Positions 8,742 through 17,531 of a DNA stretch of 64,000 nucleotides are shown in pieces. The translations under genes and the position numbers were made by a program. The notes under the pieces are model-generated. The model saw only the letters and a program-made list of their open reading frames with translations. It was not told the DNA's origin and ran no database searches. Each line of letters opens with the position of its first letter. The stretch's first letter is position 1. The DNA is from Alphaproteobacteria bacterium. GTDB taxonomy: Bacteria > Pseudomonadota > Alphaproteobacteria > Caulobacterales > Parvularculaceae. Location of the stretch: positions 1 through 64,000 of the forward strand of contig WGLT01000018.1 of NCBI GenBank assembly GCA_016125425.1. Reading direction: 5' to 3'.

Positions 8742-9726
8742 GCGAAGGTCCCTCTTCATGGAATTGCGCGACAACGCGTTCGGCGATCAGGGCGAGCCTC
8801 GTTTCGTCATCCGCGACCATGCGGATGGGAAAAGTCTCAACGCCCCGGCGCATGTCTTCCGTCATGCGCGCGAAATCCTTCGTCGTCGTGAACAGGCGCG
8901 CGTTCTTGCCGGCGGCGATCGCTTTCAGCCGGCCGATTTCGGTTTCGGCGAAGCGATGATGATCCGGAAAGGCCGCGGCGCCGGCGAGCTCGGCGCCTTC
9001 GCGCTTGAGCATCGCAAAGAAACGCTCCGGGGCGCCAATGCCGCAAAAGGCGAAGATTCGCTCGCCCGCGACCTGGCGTTCCGGTTCCAGCCAGACGCGG
9101 AAATCAGCGCCTTCAACCGCGGGCGCGTCGGCGCTTCCGACGACCGCCGCGCAAAGATCGGCGCGCGCGCGCGCGGCCGCCGCCGGTTCGCGCAAAGGGC
9201 CGGCCGGAAAGACGCGGCCATTGCCGTAAGGATCGGCCGCGTCGATGAGAAGGATAGAGAGCGTTTTCTCAATCGTCGGATTTTGAAATCCGTCATCCAT
9301 GATGATCGCCTGCGCGCCGGCTTTCGCGGCGGCGACAGCGCCCGCCGGCCGGTCTTTCGAAACCCATGTCGGCGCGGCGCCGGCGAGCAGCAGCGCCTCG
9401 TCGCCGACCGCGCCTGCGTCATGCGCGCCGGGATCGACCCGCGCCGGGCCCTTGAGCGCGCCGCCATAGCCTCTGGTCAGGAAATGCGCTTCGATTCCCC
9501 GCGCGGCGAGGATGCGTTGAAGCATCAGCGCGAAGGGCGTTTTGCCGACGCCGCCAAGCGTCGCATTGCCGACGCAGAATAGGGGAGCAGGCGCGCTGGC
9601 CGGCCGCGTATGGGCGGCGCGCAAACGGCGCGCCGCGTCATAGACGACGGCGCCCGGCGTCAGGCTGAGAGCGACGGCGCGCCCTGCGAGCGAGCGGTCG
9701 CGCCAGAACCAGGGTTCTTTGATCAT
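8734..9726 (-). CDS. lpxK: tetraacyldisaccharide 4'-kinase
   Basis: A 330-residue LpxK phosphorylating the 4' position of the lipid A disaccharide at the inner membrane. The N-terminus has WFWRDRSLAGR and a membrane-associated helix; the P-loop reads TLGGVGKTPFAL (GGVGKTP where GGTGKTP is commoner). Downstream are TRGYGG, VGDEALLLA and MDDGFQN, all family signatures. Its ATG overlaps the waaA stop as ATGA, so the two are translationally coupled. LpxK acts before WaaA in the pathway and LpxL after it, matching the grouping. Confidence 0.95.
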   Translation of the reverse strand: MIKEPWFWRDRSLAGRAVALSLTPGAVVYDAARRLRAAHTRPASAPAPLFCVGNATLGGVGKTPFALMLQRILAARGIEAHFLTRGYGGALKGPARVDPGAHDAGAVGDEALLLAGAAPTWVSKDRPAGAVAAAKAGAQAIIMDDGFQNPTIEKTLSILLIDAADPYGNGRVFPAGPLREPAAAARARADLCAAVVGSADAPAVEGADFRVWLEPERQVAGERIFAFCGIGAPERFFAMLKREGAELAGAAAFPDHHRFAETEIGRLKAIAAGKNARLFTTTKDFARMTEDMRRGVETFPIRMVADDETRLALIAERVVAQFHEEGPSRG

Positions 9727-11039
9727 GCGGCGCGCGCGTCCGTCTGGAAGCGCCGGAGAAGAAACTCGCTGATCTCGACGAGCACCCGCTCGGCGCTCGC
9801 TTCAGCGGCCTTTTGCGCCGCGTTCGCCATCGCAAGCCGCGTCTTCTCATCGGCGATGAGGCGGCGCACCGCGGTCGCAAGCTCGCGATCATTGCGAACA
9901 AGCGCGCCGCCGCCTTTCGATCGCATTTCGGCGTAGGTCTCGCCGAAATTAAAAGTGTAGGGCCCGTGCAGAATGGCGCCGCCGAGCCGCGCCGGCTCAA
10001 GCGGATTGTGCCCGCCTTTCGGCGTCAGCCCGCCGCCGACAAAAGAGATTTCGCTCAGACGGTAGAAGACGCCGAGCTCGCCGAGCGTGTCGGCGATATA
10101 AACATCGGTTGCGGCGTCGATCGCTTCGCGCAGGGAGCGCTGGCGCGCGGACAGGCCGAAATCGGCTGCGAGGGCGCGCACTTCCGCGCCGCGATTGGGA
10201 TGACGCGGAGCGAGCAGGGTGAGAACGTCCGGAAAGAACCCCTTGAGAATCTTGTGGGCGGCGAATACCGCCTCCTCTTCGCCGGGATGCGTGCTCGCCG
10301 CGAGCCAGATCGGCCGCTCGCCGATTTCGGCGCGCAATGTTTCGATCGCGCCGGAAGGCGCGGGAAGAGGCGGCGCGGCGTTCTTCAGATTCCCGAAACA
10401 CATGACTTCGCGGCCCGACAGCGCCGAAAGTCGCTCCGCATTCTGACGATCCTGAGCGATGATCGCCTCGAACGCCGAAAGCACATAACGGATCGTTTTC
10501 GGCTTTCGCTTCCATTCCTCGAACGATTTCGGCGAAACGCGCCCATTGATGAGCGCCATGAACGGAATTCTCCGGCGCGCGCTCAAAATGAGATTGGGCC
10601 AGAATTCAGACTCGACGAAGAGCGCCGCATCCGGGCGCCAGTGATCGAGAAAGCCTTCGACGAAACGGGGATGATCGAGCGGGATATATTGGTGGAAGGC
10701 GCCCTCGGGTAGACGCTCGGCCATCAGTCTGGCGGAGGTCGTGGTTCCCGTCGTCACGAGAAAGCGCCAATCCGGGCGACGGGCGCGCAGCCTTTCGACC
10801 AGGGGCAGCACCGACAGCGATTCCCCGACGCTCGCGCCATGGATCCAGATGAGCTGACCCTCGGGGCGGGGGCGGCCCGGCACGCCGCGCCGCTCATTGA
10901 TCCGGTCCGGATCCTCCTTGCCGGCCTTGAGGCGGCGTTTCAGGGCGATTTCGGCGACCGGCCCCGCCGCTCGGCTCGCGACGCGGTAGAGCTTGAGGCC
11001 GAGGGGTTCGGCGGCTGTGGTTAGGGCGGTTTCGCTCAT
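9723..11039 (-). CDS. waaA: 3-deoxy-D-manno-octulosonic acid transferase
   Basis: A GT30-family Kdo transferase of about 438 residues adding Kdo to lipid IVA. Visible family marks are WIHGASVGE (acceptor-side catalytic Glu), TTGTTTSARL, FVESEFWPNL, CFGNLK and the C-terminal donor-site region GGGLTPKGGHNPLEPA. An N-terminal amphipathic helix serves as membrane association. The ATG at 11039 has AGGATG upstream at good spacing; the in-frame ATG at 11048 would place that site against the start codon. It heads the lpxK-lpxL cluster, and a DUF374 acyltransferase gene lies 71 bases upstream on the same strand. Confidence 0.94.
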   Translation of the reverse strand: MSETALTTAAEPLGLKLYRVASRAAGPVAEIALKRRLKAGKEDPDRINERRGVPGRPRPEGQLIWIHGASVGESLSVLPLVERLRARRPDWRFLVTTGTTTSARLMAERLPEGAFHQYIPLDHPRFVEGFLDHWRPDAALFVESEFWPNLILSARRRIPFMALINGRVSPKSFEEWKRKPKTIRYVLSAFEAIIAQDRQNAERLSALSGREVMCFGNLKNAAPPLPAPSGAIETLRAEIGERPIWLAASTHPGEEEAVFAAHKILKGFFPDVLTLLAPRHPNRGAEVRALAADFGLSARQRSLREAIDAATDVYIADTLGELGVFYRLSEISFVGGGLTPKGGHNPLEPARLGGAILHGPYTFNFGETYAEMRSKGGGALVRNDRELATAVRRLIADEKTRLAMANAAQKAAEASAERVLVEISEFLLRRFQTDARAA

Positions 11040-11110
11040 TGGCGTCATCCTAGAGCGCGTTTGCGAAAAGTGGAGGCCGGTTTTCGGAAAGAACGTGCGT
11101 CGAACAGCCT

Positions 11111-11845
11111 CTAGGCCCGCACGGACCCGTCCGGCGGCCGGCGCAGGGCGGCTTCGGCGCGCGCCCCGGCCTCGTCGAGGCGCTGTTCGAGTTCCCGACG
11201 CGCCGCTTCGGCGGCGCCGGCGTCCGCTTGGACGGGCACGCGCAAGGGCTCGGCGGCGGCGAAGGCGCCGCGCGAGAACGGCAAGGCGAGGAGAAACCGG
11301 TCCCAGCTATCGAGAAAACGGCCCCGCGTGACAGCGTAGGAAACGGGAAGGATCGGCGCGCCGGACAACTGGGCGAGCTTGATGACGCCGGGTTGAACCT
11401 TGCGCGCCGGCCCGCGCGGGCCGTCCGGCGTGACGCCGACGATTGCGCCGGCCTGAAGGGCGGCGATCATTTGCGCGATCGCGGGCGCGCCGCCTTTCTG
11501 TTTGAATTTCTTGCGGGGATCGGCCGTCGAACCGCGAATGAAGTCGATGTCGAAGCCTTTCACCGCGTCGGCGATGATTTCGCCGTCCCGATGGTGCGAA
11601 ATCAGCATGTAAACGCGCTTGGACGTCTCGCGGCGTAAGAGGGGACTCATCAACAGGCGCTGGTGCCAGAAAGCGAGAATGAAACCGTCCGGGGCTTCGA
11701 GAAGCGGATCAGCGAATTCGCGTCCGACAATGCGCCAGCGCGTCGTCGCGTCGACGAGCCGGATATAGGCCGCGATCGCGAAACTGGCGGCGCGCGCGGC
11801 GAGATCGCGCCGGGCGGCGGGTTGGGTGGGGCTCAACTCGACCAT
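11111..11845 (-). CDS. DUF374 family lysophospholipid-type acyltransferase
   Basis: A 244-residue acyltransferase of the DUF374 branch. It has a hydrophobic N-terminal segment (about residues 20-35), the family pair ILAFWHQRLL and ISHHRDGEIIA, and the substrate-loop signature TPDGPRGPARKV. In alphaproteobacteria this family commonly sits beside waaA and lpxK, and some members transfer very long or secondary chains to lipid A; that role is inferred from position. It is the first gene of the minus-strand lipid A run and is divergent from the MsbA-like exporter, which begins 88 bases away. The C-terminal third is Ala/Arg rich and probably helical. Confidence 0.82.
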   Translation of the reverse strand: MVELSPTQPAARRDLAARAASFAIAAYIRLVDATTRWRIVGREFADPLLEAPDGFILAFWHQRLLMSPLLRRETSKRVYMLISHHRDGEIIADAVKGFDIDFIRGSTADPRKKFKQKGGAPAIAQMIAALQAGAIVGVTPDGPRGPARKVQPGVIKLAQLSGAPILPVSYAVTRGRFLDSWDRFLLALPFSRGAFAAAEPLRVPVQADAGAAEAARRELEQRLDEAGARAEAALRRPPDGSVRA

Positions 11846-11932
11846 GGCTTGAGGTCTTTAGATTCCCGTTATTCGTCAACGCCTTGCATGCGTTGCGTCA
11901 GACCGCGATGATGCGTCCCGCTCCGGGGGGCT

Positions 11933-13738
11933 TTGACAGAGAAAGGCTTTTCATTGTCGCCGCGCGTCCTATCCGATCAGGCGTCGAGCGTAAAGCTGGC
12001 CGTCCGTCTTTGGCGCTCCTATCTCGGGCGCTATTGGCGCCGGCTCGCCTTCGCCCTTCTCGCCATGGGCGTTTACGCCGGATCGGCGAGCGCTATTCCT
12101 CTCGGCGTCGAATGGATCAACTCAGCCTTTGTCGGCGGCTCGACCCGCTTCGCGGCGAAAGCGCAGGATGTTCTCATCTGGGGGCCGGTCATCGTCGTGA
12201 CGCTCGGTCTCGTTAATGCGCTCGCGCAATATGCGCAGGCGCGCGCGAGCCAGGGCGCGGCGCTCTCGGCCTTGCGCGACTTGCAGAATGACATGTTCGC
12301 CAAGCTGATGACGCTCGATTTCGCGCAGATCCGGGCTGATGCGTCGGGCCAGACGATTTCGCGCTTCACGAACGATCCTTTGGTGTTGCGGGATGCGCTG
12401 ACGCGCGCAGCGACGGCGATCCGCGACGCGCTCACCCTCGTCGGGCTTTGCGCGATGATGATCTATTACGACTGGGTTCTGTTTTTGATCGTGCTCGCCG
12501 TTTATCCCGCGATCGGCTGGCCGATCATGAAGATCGGCAAACATTTGCGGAAAACGTCGGGCGCGGCGCAATCGCAGACGGGCGAGATCGCCTCGCTGAT
12601 CGGCGAGACGGCGCAGGGCGCGCGCATGGTCAAGGCGTATCAGCTCGAGGATTATGAGAATGCGCGCGCGCAGGCCGCGTTCGACAGGCGCTTGAAGCTG
12701 CAAAAGCGGCTCGCCTACACGCGCGCGATGAACGAGCCTTTCGTTTTCTTTGTCGGCTCCGTCGCGCTCGCGATCATCGTCGCCGCCGTCGCCTGGCGCA
12801 TTTCTTCGGGCGCGATGAACGGGCCGCAATTCGTCTCCTTCATCATCGCGCTTTTATTGTTGTCGCAGCCCGCGCGCGGGCTCGGCGCCGTCAACGCCGC
12901 CCTGCAGGAAGGCTTCGGCGCGCTCGACCGCATGTTCCACATTGTCGACATGGCGCCGACGATCGTCGACCGCCCGAACGCGCGGCCGCTCGCGATCAAG
13001 GACGGCGCGGTTTCGTTCCGCAATGTGCGTTTTTCCTATGCGCCGGAAGCGCCGGCGCTCAACGGATTCACGCTTGAGGCGCCGGCGCGCGCGACGGTCG
13101 CGCTGGTCGGGGAATCGGGCGCGGGCAAATCGACAGTGTTTCAGCTTCTCGCGCGTCTTTACGACATCGACGACGGCGAAATTCTCATCGACGGACGCAA
13201 TATCGCCGGCGCGACGATCGCATCCGTTCGCAGCGCAATGGCGTTCGTGGCGCAGGAGCCCGTGCTGTTCAACGACACGGTGCGCGCCAATATCGGCTTC
13301 GGCAGGCCGGGCGCGAGCGAGGACGAAATCGTCGCCGCGGCGAAAGCCGCCGCGATCGATGATTTCATCATGGCCTCGCCCAAAGGCTATGACATGATCG
13401 TCGGCGAGAACGGCGCCAATCTCTCGGGCGGCCAGCGCCAGCGCATCGCGCTGGCGCGCGCATTTCTGAAGGACGCGCCGATCCTGCTGCTGGACGAAGC
13501 AACGTCCGCGCTGGACGCTGAATCGGAGGCGAAAATCCAGACCGCGCTCGACCGTCTCACCAAGGGGCGCACGACGATTATCATCGCGCACCGCCTCTCG
13601 ACCGTACGCGCCGCCGACCTCATTGCGGTCATGGACAAGGGGCGCGTGATCGAGACCGGCACGCACGACCAATTGATGGCGCGCTCCGGCCAATATGCGC
13701 GGCTCGCCGCCCTGCAGCTGGAAGCGCCGGTTTCGTAA
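11933..13738 (+). CDS. ABC exporter, fused permease and ATPase (MsbA-like)
   Basis: A roughly 600-residue half-transporter: an N-terminal six-helix membrane domain (residues about 30-330) and a C-terminal ATPase with Walker A GESGAGKST, signature LSGGQRQRIALARA, Walker B ILLLDEATSALD and switch His in IIAHRLS. Such homodimers export lipids, peptides or drugs. Its place opposite the lipid A genes suggests lipid A or lipid flipping as in MsbA, which is inference. The start is uncertain: TTG at 11933 is close behind a G-run, while TTG at 11954 has AGAAAGG at 8 bases and may be the true start. No ATG is available before the first membrane helix. Confidence 0.88.
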   Translation: MTEKGFSLSPRVLSDQASSVKLAVRLWRSYLGRYWRRLAFALLAMGVYAGSASAIPLGVEWINSAFVGGSTRFAAKAQDVLIWGPVIVVTLGLVNALAQYAQARASQGAALSALRDLQNDMFAKLMTLDFAQIRADASGQTISRFTNDPLVLRDALTRAATAIRDALTLVGLCAMMIYYDWVLFLIVLAVYPAIGWPIMKIGKHLRKTSGAAQSQTGEIASLIGETAQGARMVKAYQLEDYENARAQAAFDRRLKLQKRLAYTRAMNEPFVFFVGSVALAIIVAAVAWRISSGAMNGPQFVSFIIALLLLSQPARGLGAVNAALQEGFGALDRMFHIVDMAPTIVDRPNARPLAIKDGAVSFRNVRFSYAPEAPALNGFTLEAPARATVALVGESGAGKSTVFQLLARLYDIDDGEILIDGRNIAGATIASVRSAMAFVAQEPVLFNDTVRANIGFGRPGASEDEIVAAAKAAAIDDFIMASPKGYDMIVGENGANLSGGQRQRIALARAFLKDAPILLLDEATSALDAESEAKIQTALDRLTKGRTTIIIAHRLSTVRAADLIAVMDKGRVIETGTHDQLMARSGQYARLAALQLEAPVS

Positions 13739-13873
13739 ACCGGTTAACAATCTGTATAGAGAAGAAGATCGGGTTAATACGTACGCAATCGCCCCGACTC
13801 GCATTTTCTCCTTCCGGCGTATAATTCTCATTCCTATGACGGCCGCGCGGGCAAGGACGGCGGGAGTCTCGAA

Positions 13874-14086
13874 ATGAACGGCGTTGCGTTATCGACGGTC
13901 GAAGCTTTTCTGGTTCTGGCGCTTGGCGCATGCTGGGGTTTTTTCGCCGGCCTCGCGGCGGCGCAATTGGCGGCGGACGGGAGGCGGCGCCGTCGCGCCG
14001 CGGAGAGAGCGGCGGCGATCGAGTCGGCGATGCGCGGCGCGGACGCCGATTTCTCGAAAGCGGCCGCCATCATGCGGTTGGTCTGA
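13874..14086 (+). CDS. small single-pass membrane protein, unknown
   Basis: A 70-residue protein with one Leu/Ala/Gly-rich membrane segment (about residues 5-33) followed by a basic stretch (DGRRRRRAAERAAA) and a short charged tail, so probably N-out with a cytoplasmic helix. A GGGAG ribosome site precedes the ATG. No family is recognised. It stands alone between the ABC exporter and a long non-coding stretch. The hydrophobic/basic layout supports a real gene, but the short length leaves doubt. Confidence 0.45.
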   Translation: MNGVALSTVEAFLVLALGACWGFFAGLAAAQLAADGRRRRRAAERAAAIESAMRGADADFSKAAAIMRLV

Positions 14087-14216
14087 AATCCCCTTTCCGA
14101 TCCTCGATCCGCGCGCCGGCAGGCGGCGCAGCGCGACTTTTTCTTTTGATATTTTATCCGTTCCCCAATGAGTTGTGCGGCGAAAGCCGAATGATTCCGG
14201 CGCAGTAGCCTTCAAA

Positions 14217-14234
14217 GTTCGATAGTTATCGAAC
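14217..14234. repeat. perfect 18-bp palindrome, possible operator (copy 1)
   Basis: GTTCGATAGTTATCGAAC reads the same on both strands. A further TTATCGAAC half-site follows at 14238-14246. Fourteen contiguous bases recur in reverse orientation near 41441. The symmetry and length are typical of a dimeric repressor site, yet no gene with a matching promoter was found beside it. Confidence 0.55.
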
Positions 14235-14421
14235 GACTTATCGAACGGCTTCCAGGGCGCCGTAAGATCGCCGCCATGAAGACCGGTTGCGACGCAAATG
14301 CTTTCATCGACAGCGGCCGCGCGACGCGCGCGCGGCGGGCGACTGCGCGCCCGTCATTTCGCCGCTCGCCTGTAAGAAAGCGCAATTTGAAAAAAGCCGG
14401 ATTGCGCAAAAACGGCCTGAA

Positions 14422-14440
14422 CCCCGCGGAAATGGCGGGG
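14422..14440 (-). terminator. probable terminator of the phosphatase gene
   Basis: CCCCGC and GCGGGG form a 6-bp stem with a 7-base loop, 37 bases past the phosphatase stop. The minus strand continues TTCAGGCCGTTTTTG, giving a delayed T-run. Plausible but not textbook. Confidence 0.45.
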
Positions 14441-14476
14441 CGATCAGATTCGGCCCTTTACGAAAAGCGCAATTCG

Positions 14477-15172
14477 CTATTCGCGGTTCAGGATTCGGTC
14501 GACCAGCAGATTGCCCCACCAGGTCGCGAGGAATGTCTTCTTCGTCGTCTCGGGGTCGTATTCGCGGTCGACCCAATCGAAAAACGCGTCTGCGGAGGAA
14601 AGGTCGAGGCCCTTTGCGGCGGCGTACGCCAGATAGTCGTCGAAAAACTTGTCGATGACGCCGGTTTTCCCGGCCCGCACATGGCCGTATCGGAAGGAGA
14701 GCTGGCCGATGGCGTCGTCAAGCGGTTTTCCTTCGCGCAGGAAAAGAAAGAGCGTCGACATCAATCCGGCGCGGTCTGCGCCCGATTTGCAGTGCATGAC
14801 CGCGGGATAGTCGATCTCTTCGAAGAGGCGGCGCGCGCCATAGAGAATTTCTTTCGACGGCGGCTCGCGCGAGAACACCTGAAAGGCGACCAGTCTGAGG
14901 CCGAGCTTCGCGCACGCTTCTTCTTCCAGAAGATATTGGCCGCTGGGGTTGTCGCCTCTCAGATTGACGATGGTGCGAACGCCGCGCGCTTTCCATCGCG
15001 CCAGCCGCGCCGGCGAGGGCTGATAGCTGCGCCAGAGTTTGCCGGCCGATACTTCATGCGTGTTGTCATAGAAGAGCCGCAACACGCCGTGGTCGCCGAG
15101 CATCAGCGCGCGCCAGGCGCGCCGCCTGCCGGCCGGCGTCTGAAATTCCTCGCGGGTGAAGGGTCTCGCCAT
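14477..15172 (-). CDS. tyrosine/dual-specificity type protein phosphatase
   Basis: A 231-residue protein with the cysteine-phosphatase P-loop HCKSGADRA (His127, Cys128, Arg134) and an upstream segment RGVRTIVNLRGDNPSGQYLL where the general-acid loop is expected. The fold resembles the bacterial tyrosine phosphatase/DSP-like family, whose members act on phosphoproteins or phosphoinositide-like small molecules; the substrate cannot be read. The tail is rich in aromatics and has no further domain. No signal peptide, so probably cytoplasmic. The gene lies 78 bases downstream of the DUF4170 gene on the same strand. Confidence 0.85.
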   Translation of the reverse strand: MARPFTREEFQTPAGRRRAWRALMLGDHGVLRLFYDNTHEVSAGKLWRSYQPSPARLARWKARGVRTIVNLRGDNPSGQYLLEEEACAKLGLRLVAFQVFSREPPSKEILYGARRLFEEIDYPAVMHCKSGADRAGLMSTLFLFLREGKPLDDAIGQLSFRYGHVRAGKTGVIDKFFDDYLAYAAAKGLDLSSADAFFDWVDREYDPETTKKTFLATWWGNLLVDRILNRE

Positions 15173-15250
15173 CGGCCTCGCGCGCGCCCGGAGCCTCGTC
15201 CGGAAGGGTGGACGCCTCTTTTCGGTCAGAACGCGCGGCCGGACAAGATG

Positions 15251-15481
15251 TCAGAACTTCCCGTCGTCATCCGGATCAAGCAGACGATGAAGATGAACGA
15301 TGAAATAGCGCATATGCGCGTTGTCGACGGTCTCCTGCGCCTTCGCGCGCCACGCCTTCTCGGCCTCGGCGTAGCTGCCGAAAACGCCGACGATGTCGAG
15401 AGCCGACAGATCGCGGAAGCGGACGTCTTCGAGATTTTCAAGCTCGCCGCCAAAGACGAGATGAAGCCTTTGCTTACTCAT
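15251..15481 (-). CDS. DUF4170 family protein
   Basis: A 76-residue soluble protein matching the alphaproteobacterial DUF4170 family from end to end: LHLVFGGELENLEDV at the start, VGVFGSYAEAEKAWRAKAQ in the middle, and the strongly conserved VDNAHMRYFIVHLHRLLDPD near the end. The family has no known biochemical role but usually sits with pmbA/tldD and lipid A genes, as here; pmbA ends 24 bases upstream on the same strand, so the two probably form one transcript. Confidence 0.85.
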   Translation of the reverse strand: MSKQRLHLVFGGELENLEDVRFRDLSALDIVGVFGSYAEAEKAWRAKAQETVDNAHMRYFIVHLHRLLDPDDDGKF

Positions 15482-15505
15482 TGCTTACTCCGATGGAATT
15501 TCCGC

Positions 15506-16849
15506 CTAGTCGCCCGCGATGGTCATTGCGCCGACAAGAAGCGTGGGCGCGTTTATAGCGCCGATGAATTCGAGATCGTTCGCTGCTGCGAGCGAAGCGT
15601 ACATATCGAGAAGATTCCCTGCGATCGTGATTTCGCTGACGGGATAGGCGATCCTGCCCTTCTCGAACCAGAAACCCGAACAGCCGACCGAATAATCGCC
15701 CGTGTTCGGATTAACTTGCGGGCCGAACATTTCCGCGACGAGCAGGCCGTCTCCCGCCTCCGCCATCAGCGTCTCGGGACTCGACTCGCCGGGTTCGAGA
15801 TAGAGATTGGTGGGCCCGGCGCCGGGCGGGCCGGAGACGCCGCGGCTCGCGCGGCCGTTCGTTTGAAGGCCGAGCTGGCGCGCCTGCGCCGAATTCATCA
15901 GCCAGTCGGTGAGAATCCCGTCGTCGATCAGCTTGATGCGCGCGCCGGCGACGCCTTCCCCGTCGAAGGGGCGCGAGCCGTGCCCGCGCCGGATCAGCGG
16001 ATCGTCGATGACGTTCATGCCCTTCGGAAAAATTTGCGCGCCTTTCTTGTCCTTGAGAAAACTGACGCCGCGGGCGATCGCCGCGCCGTTGACGGCGCTG
16101 GCGAGCGAAGCGAGCAGCGAAGCCGAAAGGCGCTTGTCGAAAATCACGGGCGCCGTGCGGCTTTTCAGCTTGCGCGGCGAAAGCCGCGCGACCGCGCGTT
16201 CGCCGGCGCGCGCGCCGATCGCCTTCGGTTCGCGCATGTCGACATAATGCGTCTTCGAATCGTAATCGTAATCGCGCTCCATGCCCTTGGCGTCCTGGGC
16301 GAGCACGCTCACCGAAACCGCGTGCCGCGCGCCGCCCGACGTTCCGAAAAAGCCCGCCGAGGTCGCGAACCATTTGCGGCCTTCGCCGTAGGAAGCGCCG
16401 GCGCCGGACGAATTGACGACGCCAGGGACGGCGAGGGCGGCGGCTTCGCATTCGCCCGCGCGCGCCTTCAGCGTTTCTGTCGACGGCTCCTCGAAGTCGC
16501 CGAGATCGAGATCGGGGAAGGGCGGCTGCGCGAGCCTGTCTTCGGGCGCAAGGCCGCACCAGGGATCTTCAGGGGCGGATTTGGCCATCGCCGCGCACCG
16601 TTCGACGAGTTCGTCGAGGGCCGGCCGCGAAAGATCGGTCGTCGAAACGCTCGCCTGTCGGCGTCCGACAAGAATGCGCAGGCCGAGATCCTGGCCTTCC
16701 GATCGTTCGATGTCTTCCAGCTTGCCGAGCCGCCAGGACACGCTCGACGACACGGCGTTGTAGATGAGGGCGTCGGCCGCATCCGCGCCCGCGCGGCGCG
16801 CGTCGGCGAGCAGGCCCGTCAGGATCGCTTCGGCTTCGCTGTCATTCAT
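15506..16849 (-). CDS. pmbA: TldD/PmbA family metalloprotease subunit
   Basis: A 447-residue protein of the TldD/TldE superfamily, PmbA (TldE) type. Signatures include ERSEGQDLGLRILVGRRQA, VIFDKRLSASLL and the C-terminal SVGCSGFWFEKGRIAYPVSE and EITIAGNLLDM. In the known TldD/E heterodimer, TldD supplies the zinc site and TldE the partner surface; together they cleave unfolded peptides, including microcin and RiPP leader regions. No tldD is in this window. It is followed by the DUF4170 gene and preceded at 37 bases by a glutathione S-transferase gene. TldD/E has processed RiPP precursors elsewhere; a link to the bufferin genes 28 kb away would be speculation. Confidence 0.93.
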   Translation of the reverse strand: MNDSEAEAILTGLLADARRAGADAADALIYNAVSSSVSWRLGKLEDIERSEGQDLGLRILVGRRQASVSTTDLSRPALDELVERCAAMAKSAPEDPWCGLAPEDRLAQPPFPDLDLGDFEEPSTETLKARAGECEAAALAVPGVVNSSGAGASYGEGRKWFATSAGFFGTSGGARHAVSVSVLAQDAKGMERDYDYDSKTHYVDMREPKAIGARAGERAVARLSPRKLKSRTAPVIFDKRLSASLLASLASAVNGAAIARGVSFLKDKKGAQIFPKGMNVIDDPLIRRGHGSRPFDGEGVAGARIKLIDDGILTDWLMNSAQARQLGLQTNGRASRGVSGPPGAGPTNLYLEPGESSPETLMAEAGDGLLVAEMFGPQVNPNTGDYSVGCSGFWFEKGRIAYPVSEITIAGNLLDMYASLAAANDLEFIGAINAPTLLVGAMTIAGD

Positions 16850-16886
16850 GCCGCGGGCATAGAGGCTCGCGCCGGGCCGCGCAACA

Positions 16887-17531
16887 CTAGCCGCGGCCGG
16901 CGACTTCTTCGGCGGCCGCCGCGCCCCATTCCTTCATTGGCTCGAGCGCGAACATCATGTCGCGATATTCGGCGGCCGGCGCGGGCAATTCGACGGGGCC
17001 ATAGGTCATGAATCGGGAGACGACCGGGGCGAACATGGCGTCCGCGATCGAAAACGAGCCGAAAAGGAACGGCCCGCCGGCGCCGAATTCGGCGCGGCTC
17101 GCCGTCCACAGATCGGCGATGCGGTCGATGTCGCGTTTCACCGCGGGCGGGCAAAGATGGCGCATGCCGGTTCTCGAAAAATTCATCGGCCAGAGCCGGC
17201 GCAGTTCGGCGAAGCCGGAATGCATTTCCGCCGCAAGCGAGCGCGCCCGGGCGCGGGCGCGCTTGTCGGCCGGCCAAAGCGACTTTTCCGGAAAGATTTC
17301 GGCGAGAAACTCAAGAATGGCGAGCGATTCCCAGATCGGAAAGCCGTCATGGACGAGACAGGGAACGAGCCCCGAAGGCGAAGCCTCGGCGAGGGCCTTG
17401 GCCGATGTCGGCCGGTCGAGCCGGACCATGACTTCGCGAAAGGAGACGCCGGCCATTTTCATCGCGAGCCACGGCCGCAACGACCAGGACGAAAGGTTCT
17501 TGTCGCCAATGAACAGCACGAACTCGCTCAT
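16887..17531 (-). CDS. glutathione S-transferase family protein
   Basis: A 214-residue GST with an N-terminal thioredoxin-like domain (FVLFIGDKNLSSWSLRPWLA, with the Ser near residue 12 as likely catalytic position; cis-Pro region SGLVPCLVHDG; glutathione-binding WESLAILEFLAE) and an all-helical C-terminal domain. Such enzymes conjugate glutathione or act as isomerases; the substrate is unknown. The ATG at 17531 was chosen because GGGGAGG lies 6 bases upstream and it overlaps the preceding amidotransferase stop as ATGA, showing translational coupling. A start 39 bases upstream would add a segment unlike the family. Confidence 0.9.
   Translation of the reverse strand: MSEFVLFIGDKNLSSWSLRPWLAMKMAGVSFREVMVRLDRPTSAKALAEASPSGLVPCLVHDGFPIWESLAILEFLAEIFPEKSLWPADKRARARARSLAAEMHSGFAELRRLWPMNFSRTGMRHLCPPAVKRDIDRIADLWTASRAEFGAGGPFLFGSFSIADAMFAPVVSRFMTYGPVELPAPAAEYRDMMFALEPMKEWGAAAAEEVAGRG

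Larger units (their letters stand above)
14087..14476. other. 390-base intergenic stretch with an 18-bp palindrome
   Basis: No convincing gene is seen here. The stretch holds a perfect palindrome (14217-14234) with an extra half-site just after it (14238-14246), several TTGCGCAA-like segments, and a hairpin (14422-14440) that probably ends the minus-strand phosphatase transcript. The forward-strand open frame starting at 14276 runs antisense through three real genes and is rejected. Confidence 0.5.

Noticed and set aside
16849-16887. Functional link between pmbA and the bufferin precursors
   Set aside because: TldD/TldE can cut RiPP precursors, but pmbA is 28 kb away, has a conserved housekeeping context and lacks the sigF motif upstream.
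14276-17011. A 911-codon plus-strand open frame
   Set aside because: Antisense to the phosphatase, DUF4170 and pmbA genes; Arg-rich low-information translation and no ribosome site.
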